Below, piece by piece: positions 46,788-49,375 of a stretch of DNA of 49,375 bases. How positions within the stretch are numbered: position 1 is the stretch's first letter; each line of letters opens with the position of its first letter. The translations under genes were made by a program, and so were the position numbers. Location: IMG/VR virus record IMGVR_UViG_3300047094_000914, positions 1-49,375 of that record, one strand, 5' to 3'. The notes below the pieces were generated by a model that was not told the DNA's origin, did no database searches, and worked only from the letters and a program-made list of their open reading frames with translations. Source of the DNA: a virus.

Positions 46788-47609
46788 TTAATATTCTTTT
46801 TTTATTCCTCCTGCTGTTGAATAAGTTTTAATAATATTTTCTGGGTCTTGCTCAAAATGTTTTTTAACTACATCCACATTTCTTACATCATCATCTGAAA
46901 ATCCTACTTTAGGTACAAAATAATTACTAATTTTGTTTTTTAAGAAAGCTTTTTTCTGAATTCTTTTTGAAACATCTTTAACATATTGAACAAATTCTTT
47001 TAAAGCTTTAATTTTACCTTCTTCCGGATTTGTTGCTGAACCCTCACCAAAAGACACCGGATAAAAACGACACATATCTAAATATTCTTTTATCATTTCT
47101 GATTTAGATATTTCTTCTTCATCCGCCAAATCACGATATTTTTCTAAATTCTTAATTAGTTCATTAGAATTTATACCGTTTGTGTTTGAAACAATATAAT
47201 TGTAAACACCTTGTTTAAGTACGTTAGGGTTGTGACCTCTTGCGGTAACAATCGAAAAAATTGACCCATTATTAATTGCTTCAACGAAATCAGGCCAAGC
47301 AGGACCTGGTTTTGCTAACATAGCGTCAACAATAAATTGTTTATCACCTTTATCCCGGAAATATCTGAAAGGTTCATCCGCAAAACCAACAATAGTATGG
47401 TCATTATACTCGAATGGTTGATTACCAATCTCCGTTCTATAATCCGCAAAATCTTCAGTAGACATACCTACTTCACGACCTTCATCATCTTTTAAAATAA
47501 TTTTAGTTGGCATTGTAACAATGTTATCATCCCAATCAAATGCGTAGTATTTTTCATCAGGAGCTCCTGCGTCGTCAATACCTTCTTTTAAAATTTTTTT
47601 ATTAAACAT
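46788..47609 (-). CDS. HAD-superfamily phosphatase-like protein
   Basis: A 273-residue protein with HAD motifs: motif I FDWDDNIV (D25 and D27), motif II SIVTARG (T122), and motif IV GFSDDDVRNV (D239-D241). A Lys for motif III could lie in KIKALKEF. A cap region of about 80 residues separates motifs I and II. HAD enzymes hydrolyse phosphate esters through the first Asp. The substrate is unknown; nucleotide, sugar or nucleic-acid ends are all possible. It lies between sheath (56 bases upstream) and tube (172 bases downstream), an odd place for an enzyme. T4 polynucleotide kinase also has a HAD phosphatase, but no kinase domain is present here. Confidence 0.75.
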   Translation of the reverse strand: MFNKKILKEGIDDAGAPDEKYYAFDWDDNIVTMPTKIILKDDEGREVGMSTEDFADYRTEIGNQPFEYNDHTIVGFADEPFRYFRDKGDKQFIVDAMLAKPGPAWPDFVEAINNGSIFSIVTARGHNPNVLKQGVYNYIVSNTNGINSNELIKNLEKYRDLADEEEISKSEMIKEYLDMCRFYPVSFGEGSATNPEEGKIKALKEFVQYVKDVSKRIQKKAFLKNKISNYFVPKVGFSDDDVRNVDVVKKHFEQDPENIIKTYSTAGGIKKEY

Positions 47610-47625
47610 AATTGTTATTTGGCTT

Positions 47626-47658
47626 AATTATGACCCACTATTACAATGGGTCATAATT
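47626..47658. other. Hairpin between sheath and HAD genes
   Basis: AATTATGACCCA (47626-47637) pairs with TGGGTCATAATT (47647-47658), a 12-base stem with a 9-base loop. A T-rich stretch follows only on the plus strand, where no gene ends nearby. On the minus strand it lies 8 bases past the sheath stop and 17 bases before the HAD ATG. It could protect or partly terminate the sheath message. Confidence 0.6.
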
Positions 47659-47665
47659 TTATTTA

Positions 47666-49375
47666 TTATATATTCTCGAAAGATGCACCTGTTGGAGTGA
47701 TATAGAACGTAATGTCTATAAATTCTAACGATTTGGTTGGTTTGATGTAAATCTTACCTGTCATTTGATTTCTGTCTATATCAGCTGCGTCAGACGAAAC
47801 AGTTACACGGAAATCGTAAAGACCTCTATCTCTTCTAATCGAATCTAATATTGGGTTAACAGAATCCAAGAAATCTTGTCTTACTTTAGCATCGTTTTGT
47901 TCGAATAATAATCTAACAGAAACAGCAGATATTAATTTACGAGCTTGAAGTAATAATCTTCTTACGTTGATTCTATCAAGTGCCGATTGTCTAATTTGAA
48001 GAGTTTTGTTACCCCAAATAACTGTTCCAACATCAGAGAAGGTAGCAATTGGATTTAAACGACCTTGATATAGAGTATCTCTATTTTCTTGAGTCAGTTT
48101 AATTCTCGCTTTAACAGCATTTACAATACCTCTCGTGTAACCCGCAGCTGCGAACCAAGGATAAGCGATGTTGTCTGTTAACGCTAAGTTTCTCGTTACC
48201 TCAGCAGTTGCTGGTAAGTAAATTTGTGTATTGTTAACTGTATCTCTCATTAATACCCAAGGGTAGTAAGTCGCCGTGTAGTTAGAATCAATACCTGAAT
48301 TTGCTAAATTATCTACAGCCTCTTGTGGGTAAATAAAGTCAAATTGATTACCTGTTGAAGGAACATACATATTGTAGTCAGGTGTTGTACAAACGTACAA
48401 TGAATCTGCTCTACTAAATTCAATCATATCGATTGCGTTTTCAACTAAATTAGAGTTATTAACATAATCAATACCCGGTGTAACAAACACGTTAATGTTT
48501 ACTGCTTCAGGATTTGCAAATGTTTCTTGACCTAATAAATAAGCGTAATAATCGGTGTTCGCAAAATCTTGAGTATTACCCGCTACACTAATTTGTTTGA
48601 ATGCCCCCCAACCTGTTGCGGTAGGGTATCTTGGTGTTGGACAAGCTCCTCTTAAATAACCTGCTCTACCTAATACAAATCTATCAGTATTTGTTCTAAA
48701 TTCTCTGTAGATATCCCATCCATCAAAACCTCCTTTAACAAGTAAAGTAAATTTACGTGCAAAAATTCTATAGTAAGGATTTTCAGGGTTATCAGGGTCT
48801 GATGTAAATGGTGCGTCACCACAGAAGAACGCCGGTGTACCACTAGTTACAAATACATTAGGTATTGTAATACCTGTTGCATTTTCATCCATGTGGAATC
48901 CTCTAGTTCTAAAGTTCCAAGGATTACCTTCAGTATCGTTACATATATCTAAAGGAAGTTGATTACCTTTATATTGGAAGAAGTCAACATCAATACCTTC
49001 AGTATCAGAGATACCTAAATAAGTTCTTCTTACATTATCACCCGCACTTGTAGTAGTATCGTCCGCACCTGATGCTAAACCAAATGGTGGATTATAAACT
49101 ACCTCACCAGGATAATAGTATTTAGCTTTAATTAATGGGAATGGTGGTCTAACACCAGCATATTCTCTATAATCATAACCCAAGAATCCACAAGGAAGTG
49201 CGTCTATCGGAGCATCCTCATTCATCTCAACCATAACATAACTTGATAATAATGGATATTCACCATCTAAACTACCAATTTTCTTACCTACGAATGAATT
49301 ATCTTGAGGGTTCATTGTACAGTTAGTATATTTTTCAAGAACCACCGGAGCAGAATCAGTATCAAAGAAATCTCT
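47666..49375 (-). CDS. gp18: Tail sheath protein gp18-like, 5' partial
   Basis: The frame is open to the right edge (RDFFDTDSAP precedes the GTG at 49345), so the true start is outside the window. The visible 569 residues carry the family's C-terminal core: NAVKARIKLTQENRDTLYQG, then RLNPIATFSDVGTVIWGNKT and LQIRQSALDRINVRRLLLQA, ending in a beta strand that links to neighbouring subunits. It forms the contractile outer sheath. T4 gp18 has 659 residues. It heads the visible late operon, followed by the HAD and tube genes. Confidence 0.93.
   Translation of the reverse strand, partial: RDFFDTDSAPVVLEKYTNCTMNPQDNSFVGKKIGSLDGEYPLLSSYVMVEMNEDAPIDALPCGFLGYDYREYAGVRPPFPLIKAKYYYPGEVVYNPPFGLASGADDTTTSAGDNVRRTYLGISDTEGIDVDFFQYKGNQLPLDICNDTEGNPWNFRTRGFHMDENATGITIPNVFVTSGTPAFFCGDAPFTSDPDNPENPYYRIFARKFTLLVKGGFDGWDIYREFRTNTDRFVLGRAGYLRGACPTPRYPTATGWGAFKQISVAGNTQDFANTDYYAYLLGQETFANPEAVNINVFVTPGIDYVNNSNLVENAIDMIEFSRADSLYVCTTPDYNMYVPSTGNQFDFIYPQEAVDNLANSGIDSNYTATYYPWVLMRDTVNNTQIYLPATAEVTRNLALTDNIAYPWFAAAGYTRGIVNAVKARIKLTQENRDTLYQGRLNPIATFSDVGTVIWGNKTLQIRQSALDRINVRRLLLQARKLISAVSVRLLFEQNDAKVRQDFLDSVNPILDSIRRDRGLYDFRVTVSSDAADIDRNQMTGKIYIKPTKSLEFIDITFYITPTGASFENI

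Noticed and set aside
1-49375. Alternative genetic code because no TGA stops were seen
   Set aside because: All genes read through normally with the standard code, TAG and TAA both end genes, and Trp is encoded by TGG in conserved motifs.

Overview
This window is a compact, visibly AT-rich stretch of a large contractile-tailed phage (T4-like myovirus type). Almost every base is coding and most genes lie on the minus strand. Recognisable T4-type tail parts are a sheath (gp18-like), a tube (gp19-like), a gp26-like tail chaperone/baseplate protein, a tape measure, a gp53-like LysM wedge protein, a very large hub protein, gp25 and gp6. Several clues point to a Bacteroidota (Flavobacteriia-like) host: SprB-type adhesin repeats in one tail protein, a PKD module in another, start codons preceded by A-rich sequence rather than a Shine-Dalgarno motif, and a promoter that also fits the Flavobacterium TTG/TAnnTTT pattern. 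The host is an inference. Stop codons are mostly TAA with a few TAG; I found no TGA.

Layout from right to left, the direction of minus-strand transcription. Sheath (cut by the right edge), a HAD-family phosphatase-like protein, and tail tube, ending in an intrinsic terminator (46069-46101). Then the gp26-like chaperone with a probable programmed frameshift into a short downstream frame, a hairpin, the tape measure, a 1669-residue tail protein with an OmpA-like domain, the gp53-like protein, the 2295-residue hub protein and two small unknown proteins, ending in a terminator (29959-29982). A self-contained DNA-metabolism operon follows (promoter 29920-29948): gp32-like SSB, RecA/UvsX-like recombinase, FEN-type 5' nuclease, an unknown protein, DnaB/gp41-like helicase, NrdB and NrdA, closed by a terminator (21622-21653). 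Next come the baseplate wedge and fibre genes: gp25, gp6, a 1786-residue protein with a long hydrophobic stretch, four further structural proteins, a 1005-residue protein with a P2 gpI-like segment, and the 1000-residue SprB-repeat protein.

At the left edge two plus-strand genes converge on this block: a structural/fibre protein cut by the left edge and a RuvC-like resolvase, with a bidirectional terminator at the convergence point. The plus-strand fibre gene and the SprB-repeat gene each carry a Pro-Thr linker. Because the genes converge, the linkers form short inverted repeats in the same reading frame around the two C-terminal domains and the resolvase gene.

The most interesting leads are the frameshifted tail chaperone (45116-46013), the inverted linker pair around the resolvase, the membrane-like segment inside a baseplate protein, the OmpA-like domain in a tail protein, and the cysteine-free gp32-like SSB with a bacterial-SSB-like acidic tip. 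No tRNA, CRISPR array, insertion sequence, intein or reverse transcriptase was found, and no gene-free stretch exceeds 300 bases.
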